The notes under the pieces are model-generated. The model worked only from the letters and a program-made list of their open reading frames with translations. It had not been told where the DNA came from and searched no databases. Position numbers and translations under genes: made by a program. Shown here one piece after another: positions 1-9,395 of a stretch of DNA of 31,719 nucleotides. Each line of letters starts with the position of its first letter. Position 1 is the first letter of the stretch. This DNA is from Fonticula-like sp. SCN 57-25 (lineage: Eukaryota; Nucleariida; Rotosphaerida): positions 1-31,719 of the forward strand of contig MEDX01000048.1 of NCBI GenBank assembly GCA_001724245.1, in the 5' to 3' direction.

Positions 1-72
1 AGCAATTTAAAGTAACTACAGTACAATATGGTTTGTTGCCACGTCTAATTTTTCCTTCTTTTGTTTGCGCAG

Positions 73-202
73 CACTGCTCCTGCTTCAATAGACGATTCC
101 TTGCATAATATTTTCTTTGACTGTGGAGTTGTGATAAAAGAACATGGGCATTCGGGTGACCTTTTGGACAGCACCGCATTGTCGCACTGCTTTTGCGGCT
201 GA
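73..202 (+). CDS. Possible terminal exon of a gene entering from the left (doubtful)
   Basis: A pyrimidine-rich stretch with a CTAAT branch-like site ends in CAG at 70-72. From base 74 one frame stays open for 42 codons to TGA at 200-202. The peptide is mixed in composition (acidic and hydrophobic residues, several Cys near the end) and resembles no family I know. Its codons are less GC-biased than those of the neighbouring genes. The frame also runs open back to base 11 but has no ATG. It may be the last exon of a plus-strand gene whose body lies outside the window, or chance. Confidence is low. Confidence 0.22.
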
Positions 203-538
203 ATACACTCTGTCTCTTCAGGGCCGTTCTTTGAGCGCAGCCCTTTAAATGTCCTTTCTAGAATAATTTCACTGTTCGCGTGGGGTATAGCATGGGCTAT
301 ATAGTCTCATGGGCCACCATAAAAGACATGTGGGGTAGCAGCACATTGACACACTCCGTTTTCAATGGCTTGTACACCGCTCCTAGTCTTTGTCCGCCCA
401 GCCGCGCTCAATGCCAGTATGCACGCCGCGGCCGTGTGTCGACGTGTCACCGGCGACGTGTCACGAAATGGCGCGAAATGTGGTCAAATCGCGGACAAAT
501 CACAACCCTCGCACCCGAGGAAAGAAAAGGGATCGCCG
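203..538 (+). promoter_or_regulatory. Upstream region of the KBL gene
   Basis: No convincing gene lies here; short frames on both strands are shadows or lack coding character. A TATA-like TATATAG occurs near 299-305. Two copies of CGACGTGTCAC lie at 440-450 and 454-464. A GGCGCGAAA word resembling an E2F/MBF site is at 470-478. All are about 60-240 bp upstream of the KBL start codon, so they are plausible promoter elements, but only by position and word similarity. Confidence 0.4.
440..464 (+). repeat. Two 11-bp direct repeats CGACGTGTCAC
   Basis: Perfect copies at 440-450 and 454-464, repeating every 14 bp, about 75-100 bp upstream of the KBL start. The ACGTGTC core resembles bZIP or bHLH sites, so the pair may be a regulatory element. 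No binding protein is implied by the sequence alone. Confidence 0.4.
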
Positions 539-2099
539 ATGGCGCTGTCGTGGGTCTCGAGCGCGGCCGTGCGCCGCACGCTCGTGCGCGACAATGCTCG
601 CTTTTCGGCCGCCGGCATGGCGGAGCTCAAGAAGCACCTGACCGGCCAGCTCGAGGAGATCGAGGCTGCCGGCACCTTTAAGGTATGTTTGCTTTCCCTG
701 TGACTTGGCACCGCCGGGCCGCCCGCTAACGCTGTGCCTTTTTGTAGCGCGAGCGCGTCATCACGACGCCGCAGGCCGCTGTTATCAAGGTGCAGGGCTC
801 GGACAAGCCCGTCATCAACTTTTGCGCAAACAACTATCTCGGTCTTGCTAGCCATCCCGCCGTCGTCGCCGGGGCACGCGACTACCTCGAGCATTTCGGC
901 AATGGCCTCAGCTCGGTGCGCTTTATTTGCGGCACGCAGACGATCCACAAGGATCTCGAGGAGAAGATTGCGCGCTTCCACGGCACTGAGGACACGATCC
1001 TGTACAACTCTTGCTTTGACGCGAATGCCGGCGTTTTTGAGACGCTCCTCACTGACCAGGATGCTGTCATCTCTGACGAGCTGAACCACGCGTCGATCAT
1101 TGACGGCATTCGCCTTTCCAAGGCGAAGCGTTTCCGCTACAAGCACAACGACATGGCTGATCTTGAGCGGTGCCTCAAGGAGGCCGACGCGCAGGGCGCG
1201 CGCATCAAGATGGTCGTCACGGACGGCGTCTTCTCCATGGACGGCGAGGTCGCGCCGCTCCCGCAGATCTGCGACCTTGCCGACAAGTACAAGGCCGTCA
1301 CATTCATGGACGAGTGCCACGCGACGGGCTTTATGGGTACCACTGGCCGGTACGCTATTGTGTTTGACCGCCACGCCGTCAACTAATCCGCTTTCCCCAG
1401 CGGCACGGACGAGTACCACGGCGTACGCGGCCGCATCGACATCATCAACTCGACGCTCGGCAAGGCCCTCGGTGGCGCCGCTGGTGGATACACGACCGGC
1501 AGCGCCGAGGTCGTTGGCCTGCTCCGCCAGCGCTCGCGCCCGTACCTCTTTTCCAACACGCTCCCGCCGGCCGTCGTCGGAGGAGCCGCCGCCTCGTTTG
1601 ACCTCCTCTTCTCTTCCACTTCGCTGCGCGACCAGCTTGTCGTACGTGTTTTTTTTTTACTTCAGCGTGCTTCCGTTCCATTTGTTACCATTTTTTACCA
1701 TTTCTTCCTCTTTCGCTTTTTTTTCCTGTCATGGTCCCCCCCCCCCCCCCCCCGCGCAGGCCAACACCAAGCGCTTCCGCGACCGCATGACGCAGGCGGG
1801 CTTTGTGCTCAAGGGCGTTGACCACCCGATTGCGCCGGTCATGCTCGGCGATGCGCGCCTCGCGGCCCAGATGGCCGACGCGATGCTGCAGCGCGGCATC
1901 TACGTCATCGGCTTCAGCTACCCCGTCGTGCCCAAGGGTACGCTCTAAATGCACCCGCGTGGTCTGACAGCTAACCCCGCTTCTTGCAGGCCAGGCGCGC
2001 ATCCGCGTGCAGCTCTCGGCGGCGCACTCGGCCGAGCAGGTCGACAAGTGCGTCGACGCGTTCATCGAGGTCGGCCGCGAGCTCAAGGTCATTTCGTAA
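539..2099 (+). CDS. KBL: Glycine C-acetyltransferase (2-amino-3-ketobutyrate CoA ligase), mitochondrial
   Basis: PLP enzyme that converts 2-amino-3-ketobutyrate and CoA to glycine and acetyl-CoA, the second step of threonine breakdown in mitochondria. Five exons (539-682, 748-1349, 1401-1641, 1760-1937, 1990-2099) give 424 residues, the usual family length plus a leader. Residues 1-25 are Arg-rich without acidic residues until the sequence RDNARF, as in a mitochondrial presequence. The alpha-oxoamine synthase signatures are clear: [10 protein letters not shown] near the N-terminus, the glycine-rich [20 protein letters not shown], and the Schiff-base lysine K270 in [13 protein letters not shown]. 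An AATAAA lies 47 bases past the stop. Intron 3 contains a run of 18 C just before its acceptor. Threonine dehydrogenase, its usual partner, is not in the window. Identification is firm by motif and length; 5-aminolevulinate synthase is the closest alternative but the C-terminus and active-site words fit KBL. Confidence 0.95.
1736..1753 (+). repeat. C18 homopolymer in KBL intron 3
   Basis: Eighteen consecutive C lie just upstream of the GCGCAG acceptor of KBL intron 3 (1642-1759), after T-rich sequence. The tract takes the place of the normal U-rich polypyrimidine tract. It makes this intron 118 nt, twice the local norm. Its length may be unstable or a sequencing artefact. Confidence 0.85.
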
Positions 2100-2542
2100 T
2101 CATCGAGGCGGCTGGCGCGTTATTTCTTCCTTTTTTGTTGCGGCTTAATAAAACTGTCTCTGGTGAAAGTGCATTATAATTTCTTTGTTTATGCAGGGCA
2201 GTCCATTTGATGTTCATTCGCGGGGCAGTAAACAGCGTCGGTCGTATCACCCGCAGCCTGTATGCACGATAGCGATGACAGTGCTTGCGTGGAAAGCCGT
2301 AGTTAAACCACTCTATATTGTAGATAACTATGCTATTCGTCATTCGTAGTCGTGCATATATCTTAATATCAAGGCTATGCAAGGCGATATATGACCACTA
2401 TTTCATTGTTGTGGCCATATGGGCATATCCATCATCAAACATCCATCAAAACATCAAAACAGCCCCTGTCATCAAATTGGCATCAAATCAACTCGGAGCG
2501 CGTATAAGTTTGGCATCGCCATGGGGCTGCACCTCTCGCGCC
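2100..2542 (+). other. KBL 3' flank and kinase promoter, no gene
   Basis: This 443-bp gap is AT-rich and I see no coding frame with family resemblance. Its left end carries AATAAA at 2146-2151, a likely poly(A) signal for KBL. Its right end carries five CATCAAA words between 2433 and 2487 and a TATAAG at 2503-2508, about 35-40 bp before the kinase start codon. The middle (2190-2420) shows nothing I can name. Confidence 0.5.
2433..2487 (+). promoter_or_regulatory. Cluster of five CATCAAA words upstream of the kinase
   Basis: Exact CATCAAA copies start at 2433, 2444, 2452, 2470 and 2481. They sit 55-110 bp upstream of the start codon and just before a TATAAG word. The dense same-strand repetition suggests either a transcription-factor array or a small degenerate repeat. 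Confidence 0.4.
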
Positions 2543-3786
2543 ATGCTCGATCAGTACATTCCGCTGCGGCTCATTGGCCAAGGCAGCTACGGCCGTGCGC
2601 TTTTGGTGCGCGACCGGAGTGATGCGTCCTCGCTGTGGGTCATCAAGCAGGTCCCCATACGGCGGATTGGCAATGGGCCCCCGGTCGAACTCGAGAGCCA
2701 GCTCTTGTCGAGCGTGCATCACCCTCACATCATCCAAATGCGCGAGTCCTTTATTGACCACGGCCTGTTCAACATTGTCACCGAGTTTGCCGAAGGCGGC
2801 GATCTGGAGACGCTTGTTCGTGCACGCCGTCTTTTGCGTCAAGAGCGCTGGAGCGAGTCGCAGATCTGGCGGTGGCTGCAGCAGCTTTCCTCGGCGCTCG
2901 CGCTTCTTCACCTGCGCGGCATAGTGCACCGGGACATCAAACCTAGCAACGTGTTTACGACGGCCGACGGTAGCGTCAAGTTAGGCGACTTTGGGATCGC
3001 GCGAGTTCTCTGCCGCGGTGCCAAGGCGCATACAGTGGCTGGCACGCCGCTATACACGTCGCCCGAGATCTGTGCGGGTACGCCGTACGACGAGCGCACG
3101 GACCTCTGGTCCATTGGCTGCCTCCTCTACGAAGTCATGACGCTAGCGCCGCCGTTCGTCGCCGATCGACCGTCAGATCTTATGCGCCGCATCGCGCGTG
3201 CAGACTACGCGCCCATCGACCCAGCCAATTACAGCATCAAGCTCATTGCGCTCGTGGCGCGGCTGCTCTCGGTGCGCCCCGAGTCGCGCCCGTCCGCCGC
3301 GGATCTGTTGCGAGAGTGTGCACAAAGCACTGCTGGGCTACACGCGGCCATGCTGCGGCCAGGCGCGCGACGTGCCCCCGACAGACCTGTCCTAGGAGCG
3401 GCGGTCGCGGTGCAAGACAAGCCGACGTCCGACATTGCAGCGAGGTGGGCGCGCCATTTGCTCTATGTATTGTCTAACATTTACGTTTCAGGCGAGAGCG
3501 TGAACTTGCAGATATGCGCCGTATTGTCGCCGCGCTCAAGGCGCGCTCGAGCGACACGTTGACTGTGAGCACTGCGGGCGGCGGCGAGCGCAGCATTGCG
3601 GCGATACCTTACCTCGTGTCGCACCTGGAGCGGCATCTAAGCATGCAGGGGCTCTACGACCTGCGGCAGCGCGTGACGGCCGCGGGCGCCGCTGCGACCG
3701 TACGCCGCCAGTCGCCGTACGCCGAGATTGTTTGGGATATTGTACAGATTGAGACGCGAATGCGCGCGGCAGCGGCAGCAATGTGA
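2543..3786 (+). CDS. NEK-like serine/threonine protein kinase
   Basis: Two exons (2543-3444, 3492-3786) encode 398 residues. The N-terminal 270 residues are a complete kinase domain: glycine loop GQGSYG at 12-17, ATP-anchoring K35 in WVIKQV, catalytic HRDIKPSNV with D131, DFG with D149, and GTPLYTSPEIC as activation segment. The YDERTDLWSIGCLLYEVMTL stretch and the PPF after it are typical of NIMA-related kinases, which act in the cell cycle, centrosomes and cilia. The tail after residue 280 has Arg/Glu-rich helical sequence but no extended coiled coil or recognisable domain. The start is the only in-frame ATG near the domain edge. Substrate and exact NEK subfamily cannot be told. It ends only 57 bp from the convergent UBX gene, so the 3' UTRs probably overlap. 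Confidence 0.88.
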
Positions 3787-3843
3787 GAATAGTACATTTG
3801 TTTAATATGAATGATACATGTGATCCCCATAAAGTGCCCCGCC

Positions 3844-5695
3844 TCACCGCAGCTGCACGAAAATCGCCTCCTGCGAGGAGAGGCCCGCCTCCTGCAGCGA
3901 TAGCGACAGGTCCATCGAGTTTAGCAGGCGCTTGGGAAAGTTGGTCTGCAAGTGGTACTCGGACGGCGGGAAGCGGTGCATCGTCATAAAGTCAACAAGC
4001 GACTGCAGGCGGTCCGTCTGAAGGAATCGGCGCTGGATCTTTGACCCATCGGGCACGCGAAACTGGACGGTAACGACCTAAAAGCGGAAATCATTAGCAA
4101 ATCAGAGGAACGCGGCCGGTCAATTCGGCGGCGCACGTTGGGCGACCCAGCGGGCGCCTCTTCAGGAAGCGAGGCGCGCAGCCGCTCAATCTCCTCCTCC
4201 AGCATCTGCTGCTTGGCGTCCTCTTCACGCTGCTTCTCCTCCTTTAACCGCTCCTCCTCCTGCTCGCGCATCAGGCGCTCCTCCTCCTCCTGCCGCTCGC
4301 GCTCCTCCTACACCACGATTAGCGCAACGCGGGCATGCCAGCCGCATCCACGCACCCTCAAACGGTTCTCCTCGACGGCCTCCATGAACGCCTCGTCCTG
4401 CTGCTTGACAAGCTCCTCTCTGCACGCGCGCACGGCGTGAGACAAGCACGCAATACTTCATTTTCGCACCTTTGCCGCCGCTCCTCCTGCAGCGCCGCAG
4501 CCTGCGCGCGCTCCTTGTCGTGCGAGTCGATGGCCCCCAGCAGGCGCATCACAAAATCGTCCAGCCCAACCACGCCTACAAAGCCAACAGTGAGCAACGA
4601 GACGGTGCAACAACATGCATCGCACCGCTAATCATTTCGACGGGGTGGAGGCGGCCGCTCGTGGACAGGATGGCGACGAACGGGTACTCGTCGGGCATGC
4701 CAAACGGCATCCCCATGTCGCTAAAGTACCGCGAAAAGACGCGCTGCAGCTCGCGCGCGTGCCCGGGCTTGGTGACGTCCCAGCCCCACACGATCATGTT
4801 CATGTTCATCAGGGTCAGCGCGTGTTCGTTCGTGAGGACGCTCCTGGTCAGTGTTAGCAAGCGAGGCGGCGCGCAAGGCAAGGCGGCGCACATGCAAAAG
4901 TCGTCGACGCCATCCACACTGCCGTTGTGAAGGTACACCATCAGCAGCTTGTTTGTCGTGCGCGCCGTTTCGAGCGCCTCTGTGAAGCTGCCGGGGTAGA
5001 AGCTGGGCATCTCCTGGCCATACTTTGTGGTGAACTCGTCCAGCAGGTCGCTGAACGCCTCGAGGTACGCCTCCGGGCGCTCTGTGCAAAAAAAAATGCA
5101 TTAGAGTATGTTCATTATATGGTTAACAGGCGGCGCGCACCAAACCGGTTGGGCGACTCGGGCTGGATCGCGTGGTGAACAGCCGTCAGCCACTCGTCTT
5201 CGGGGAAGGGGCTCACCACGGGCGACGAATCAACCGACATGTCCGAGTCGCTCTGCCCGCCGCTTCGGCGCGTGCGCACGCGACGGCGCGCGGGGGCGAT
5301 CTCTGGCTGCATACTGCATGCCGGAATGTCAGCGAAACACGACAAGCCCAGGGCAAGGTGCCATACCCTAGTAACGCGTGAAGCTGCTCGAGGGCATGCG
5401 CCTGTGGCATGCCGTGCGAAAAGACGCGCTCGGCGGGAGACCCAAACATAAACATATTAGGGGGCATCTGCGGCTGCCGCCTCGAGCCTCTCGCTACCAT
5501 ACAGAGCGCACGTTGTTAAGCTCGGCATATGCCGTCAGTGCGAAACGTACCCCGCTGCGGCCGAGTAGGCATCTCCGCCGCATCGTCGTCACTCTCCGAC
5601 AGGACAATAGGGCTTTCCCGCGGTGTCCCTGCCGGGCTAGAAGAGCTTGAATTTCCCGCCGTGCTGCCGTTGTTTTCGCTTTGACGCCGCTCCAT
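3844..5695 (-). CDS. UAS-UBX domain Cdc48/p97 adaptor (FAF2/Ubx2-3 or UBXN7 type)
   Basis: Nine exons (5695-5551, 5493-5367, 5313-5141, 5081-4892, 4843-4626, 4575-4470, 4419-4356, 4307-4137, 4077-3844) splice to 475 residues. Order: Ser-rich acidic N-terminus (LSESDDDAAE); basic then acidic linker (ARRRVRTRR); a thioredoxin-like UAS domain around residues 150-300, including the FYPGSF and LLMVYLHNG words; a highly charged Glu/Arg/Lys coiled coil; and a C-terminal UBX domain from VVTVQFRVPDG to the stop. UBX domains dock on the N-domain of Cdc48/p97, usually for ERAD or other ubiquitin-dependent extraction. The docking FPR motif appears as NFPKR. No N-terminal UBA domain and no hydrophobic hairpin are visible, unlike FAF2, so membrane anchoring is not supported. 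ATG 5695 (GTCATGG context) is the first ATG of the frame. Divergent from SGF29. Confidence 0.88.
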
Positions 5696-5914
5696 GACGG
5701 CAGCAACGATTCGCACGCTCGCGTTTGAACCCTTTTTGGTTGGGTGACTTTGATGATGACGCACGATGCTGAGCGCCCAATCACAATACGCGATCTACTC
5801 TGAAAGATACAACAGGGAATCATTCACGATGCGCAGAGAATTCATCAAGTGAAGCGGATTGTCTGATTGTCAGATTGTGTCATCCATTCTTTCGCGCGCA
5901 AACTTGCGGAGGCA
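5696..5914. promoter_or_regulatory. Divergent promoter between UBX gene and SGF29
   Basis: This 219-bp interval separates two opposite start codons. It contains a CCAATCA word at 5777-5783 (an NF-Y type CCAAT box) and one GCAAACT at 5898-5904 within GCAAACTTGC, a word shared with other promoters in the window. No TATA is obvious. Confidence 0.5.
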
Positions 5915-7052
5915 ATGTCGGGCAGGCGAGCGTCCTCGATACCGGTATCGCTCGGTGAATTTCCGCTCTTTGCTTTGGCTAATGCATCGATTGGTAGGCC
6001 GGGCGCGTGACGAAGCTGCAGTCGACGCTTCCGCGCTTAAGTGGGTTTGAAGGAGACATCAACCGTCTGCTTCAGGCGATCAATGACGCCAATGTACAAA
6101 TGCTGCAGGCGCAGCAGGAGCCCCTGGCGGCGTACGTCGCGCGAATGAAAAAGACGTTTGCGGCCGCAATAGAAAATTCGAAAAATGAACGGGATCTAAT
6201 TCAGAGTGCCATGTCGGATCTAGCTTTCGTCGTCTCGGCAAAGGATGCGCCGCCTGGTTCGCCATTGCCTGCATCCTTTCGCATTCTAACATTTCTTGCG
6301 CCAACAGAGCCCGCCGTCGCCACGCCAACAACAAATTCTGTAGCGGCGGAAAGCAGTCAAGACGACGACTGGACAAAGCCGCTGCCCGTTTACCGCGAGA
6401 GGTGCGTGCTTTAACCAGACCAATTCCCTTCTCTAAACCCGATGTCTTGCAGCGGTGCGCCACCAGCTCTATGCGGGCCCGTCCCTGCACCCGACGACTA
6501 CGTTGTACCAGCGGACGCGCTTGTTGCGGCCAAAGTTGGCACGGAGGAAGACGAGTCAAAGGCCATGTACATTATGGCGCGCGTCCTTGAATTTTCAAAG
6601 CGCAAGGGCCGCTACGAGGTGGTCGATGTGGACGCCAGCGACAAGTGCGCCCTTTGCCACTATCATATTTATGTGTCTTTGTTTGCTAATCACTTTCGTT
6701 CCTTTTCCAAAGATATTCTCTGCCTCCAAAGTCTGTCATCCCGCTGCCGACGATGATGCCCGACTATTCCAAGGCGTCCAACCGGCAGCACGAATTCGAA
6801 AAGGGGACGCGTGTGCTCGGCATGTATCCCGACACGACATGTTTCTACGAAGGCACTGTACATGCGCCCCCGAGCAAGGTGCGCTTTTTTTTTTAGTTTG
6901 TTTCGTGCCCTGACATGGCGGTGCAACAGCGAAAGGGAGCGTTCGATTACCTCATCGAGTTTGACAACGACGACACGCCCACAAAGGCCTGCCCTGCTCG
7001 CTTTGTCATCGCAACACCTTCAAAGGGGAGGAAAGTAAAAGGAGGAAAGTAG
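5915..7052 (+). CDS. SGF29: SGF29, histone H3K4me reader of SAGA-type complexes
   Basis: Five exons (5915-5944, 5998-6401, 6453-6644, 6713-6878, 6930-7052) give 304 residues. The N-terminal half is helical (NRLLQAINDANVQMLQAQQE), as in SGF29 proteins, where it joins the SAGA/ATAC acetyltransferase module. The C-terminal half, from about residue 160, is the SGF29 tandem-Tudor domain: VAAKVG opens the first barrel, and GTRVLGMYPDTTCFYEGTV, then FDYLIEFDNDD with a closing ARFVIATP, form the second. These carry the aromatic and acidic residues that bind the H3 N-terminus and trimethyl-Lys4. The first exon encodes only ten residues and is inferred from a good donor, a GGCTAATG branch and frame; starting at the next exon would leave no ATG. 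Length matches the family (about 260-300). Confidence 0.9.
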
Positions 7053-7062
7053 AGGCTACGAA

Positions 7063-7080
7063 AGGAGCCCTTGGGCTCCT
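7063..7080 (+). other. Perfect stem-loop just past SGF29
   Basis: AGGAGCC and GGCTCCT form a 7-bp perfect stem closing a CTTG loop, 11 bases after the SGF29 stop codon. In RNA this would be a CUUG tetraloop, a stable fold. It lies in the 3' UTR of SGF29 and 62 bp before the next start codon in the same direction. It could be a processing or stability element, or chance. Confidence 0.5.
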
Positions 7081-7141
7081 CCCTTCGTTGTATTTCTTTA
7101 TAATATACCGTAACTTATGTTCATCCACTTGAGCGTTTGGA

Positions 7142-7933
7142 ATGACAGACCAAAGTGATCGATCGAGTTTGGATCACTTGGCATCTGCCACTGAACTGGT
7201 GTTTGCGTCAGCAGCAATGGAGGCCAAGGATGCGGCCATTGTAGAGCGCATGGCGGCCGTAGACGAATATTTGGCTGTCCACAAGCGGATAGCCGCGCTG
7301 CTAAAGGATGTATGACACGGTTGTGTACGTTTTTGCCTGACGATCTGACGATTTGCGTGCAGGCGTACTTTGACCTGGCGCAGGCCAAGCACGCCATGGG
7401 CCCTCACGCCATCACCTCGACGCAGTACGACAACCGGATGCGCCCGCTTGTTGCTGTACATCTGTGCGTAGCGACCGTAGTGTAAAGCATGTTTCTCATA
7501 TTTCCCGGATGCTTCGCAGAGAGGACGGCCAGTTTTACTTGCGCCAGGTATCATCGCAGGAGACGGCCGACACGCCGACTGTTGCCGCCGAGCCCGAGAG
7601 CGGAGAGCTGCGCAAGCGCGGTAAAGGAGGCAAGACGGCGACTAGCACCGACGAGAGTGCGAATAATGATAGTACTTTGAAGAAGCCAAAGTCGCGGGAT
7701 CCGCTGCAGTGGTTCGGGTTCATGCCTTCGCCACATCTGCGGAAGAGCCAGGCGCTGTTCAAGCAAGGTACGTACTTGTAGTGTTTGTCATATACACGTA
7801 CGTTTAACTAACCGCATGTAAAGTTTTGCCTTTGTATATTCAATTGGCGTCAATCGCTGCGCGACTCGGGCTTTCCGAGGAGGCGCCCGAGGAGGACGAC
7901 GGCCACGAGTCATCGTCATCCCTGTCATCGTAG
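7142..7933 (+). CDS. Vma22/CCDC115-like V-ATPase assembly factor
   Basis: Four exons (7142-7309, 7363-7463, 7520-7767, 7824-7933) give 208 residues. The C-terminal block DPLQWFGFMPSPHLRKSQ, followed by an LFKQVLPLYIQLASI helix, is the signature of the CCDC115/Vma22 family (DPL-WFG-L-P--LR-AQ). That family, with Vma21 and Vma12/TMEM199, acts in the ER to assemble the Vo sector of the vacuolar proton ATPase. The N-terminal 90 residues form a helical hairpin-like segment, as expected. A Lys/Ser/Thr-rich acidic linker separates the two, and the tail is Glu/Asp then Ser rich. There is no membrane segment, consistent with a peripheral factor. Homology rests on the short C-terminal signature. It converges with DNAJC17, leaving 71 bp between stops. 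Confidence 0.8.
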
Positions 7934-8004
7934 AAAGTCTGTGTTTATAATCTTTAATATACAAAAAGCGTCATGCAGTGTCAAAAATGAATGGCATAAT
8001 CATT

Positions 8005-9279
8005 CTATTTCTCTTGCGCCTCCTCTTGCTCCATTTTCTCAACGAGCCTCTGCCTCTCCTGCTGCTGCATCATGCGCATGAGCGTCAGGCTCTCGTAGTC
8101 CTTATTCCTGACGCCCCCGACTGCGGCAGCCGCGGCATTCCCCGCCGACGCAAATGAGGAGAACACGGGCGACGAGCCCCCTGCCGCTGACATCCCCGAC
8201 GCAAACAGCGGCTTGCCCGCGCCAAAGAGAGGCGACGCCGGTGACCCGCTCGGGCTGCTGGCAAAGAGCGGCCGGCCCATCGGCGCCGGCGACGATGGGC
8301 GGCTGTTCTGCAGCGTGGCCGCCTTGATGCGCTCGGTCACAATCTCCTGTGCCTTTCCCAGGGCAGCGGGAGGGCTGCCGGACGCCCACGACACCTTGAT
8401 GTCATGGAAATCAGCGAGCGTGGGCGCTTTGAGCACGAGGGCATGCTAAGGACAGCAGGTGTCAGAGCACAAACAGTAAAAATAGTTATGAATACGTACC
8501 GCATCGATTACAGAGGAGAACGCAACGAGCGCCGTCGTGCCCTTCTTGCCCATCACCACCGTATCGATCTTGCCAAACGGACGAAGGAGCTTGGTCAGCG
8601 CCTCGCGATCATATGCCGCGCCCGCGCTCCACTTTAGCTGGACCGTATTGTCAAAGTCGGAGAATGTGGAGGCAGCCTCGGGTGCCTGGGACGGGGCCGC
8701 GTCGCGCTTCTTGGTGGCGCCGCCATCCTCATCGTCGCTCTCGTTCAGATCAAAGTCGAATACCGGGTTTTTCTTGTCCTTGGCCTCGGCGCGCATGCGC
8801 GCAAGCTGCTCGGCAAACTGCCGCTGTGCGTCGTCTTCTGACATTTTCTTGTCGCGCGCCTTGCGCTCACGCTCAAACAGCTCTGCACAGCGGGTGTGAG
8901 AACATTGCGGCTCGTGTCAGCATGCAATGGCGTACCGTCCCGGAGCCGCTTGCGATTGGCATCAAGCTGCTCGTCGCGCTGCTTCCGTTTCAAACGCGCG
9001 CGAATAAGGTTGTCATACGCGGCTCTCGCCTTTTCGTCCAGCAGGACACTTGTCGCCTGCTTGAGCTTGTGGAACAGCACCGCTGCGCACGACCGTCAGC
9101 AGACATACCAACCGAGGGAAACACGTACCCGCTGCAGGATCGGGGTTCTTGTCTGGATGCACATCACGAGCTTTCTTGCGGTATGCGCTGGAGATCTCCT
9201 TGTCTGTGCTGTCAATGCCCACGCCCAGCAGCGCGTAAAGATCCTCATTGGGATCAAACGTCGGCGTTGGCGTCGCCAT
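8005..9279 (-). CDS. DNAJC17/Cwf23-like J-domain spliceosomal protein
   Basis: Four exons (9279-9129, 9082-8936, 8882-8500, 8445-8005) encode 373 residues. The J domain occupies residues 8-75 (DLYALLGVG, HPDKNPDP with the HPD triad). It is followed by a Lys/Arg/Glu-rich helix, an acidic patch (NESDDEDGG), and an RRM around residues 185-265 (VQLKWSAGA, FGKIDTVVM, GTTALVAFSS). The C-terminus, DYESLTLMRMMQQQERQ, is the conserved tail of DNAJC17. Between RRM and tail there is a Ser/Pro/Gly/Ala-rich linker with repeated GKPLFAS or GRPLFAS words. DNAJC17 and fungal Cwf23 associate with the spliceosome and the Prp43 disassembly machinery. Identity is firm; a role in disassembly is inferred from the family. 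Divergent from the villidin gene with 116 bp between start codons. Confidence 0.92.
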
Positions 9280-9395
9280 CTCAACTGCAACGCAGCTGCA
9301 ACGTCGATCACTGATGCAAACTGCAAACTGACGTGCTGTCATAACAAACAAAGCAGAGGCGCGGGAACGCTTTTACCACCAGACCACCCAGCACC
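9280..9395. promoter_or_regulatory. DNAJC17/villidin divergent promoter with tandem GCAAACT
   Basis: The 116-bp interval holds two head-to-tail GCAAACT words at 9316-9322 and 9323-9329. The same 14-mer occurs in reverse orientation in the eS4/CPSF1 promoter. It is about 40-50 bp from the DNAJC17 start and 67-80 bp from the villidin start. No TATA is seen. Confidence 0.55.

Noticed and set aside
484-1419. 311-codon open frame on the minus strand
   Set aside because: It is antisense to the KBL exons, crosses a real intron and resembles no family. GC-rich coding DNA often leaves the opposite strand open.
4078-4136. Frameshift before the UBX domain
   Set aside because: A GTGCGC donor after the codons for SPN, with a CTAAT branch and TAG acceptor, restores the frame; it is an ordinary intron.
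8613-9314. 233-codon plus-strand frame, and a 200-codon neighbour
   Set aside because: Both overlap the spliced DNAJC17 exons on the other strand and have Arg/Cys/Ser-heavy shadow composition.
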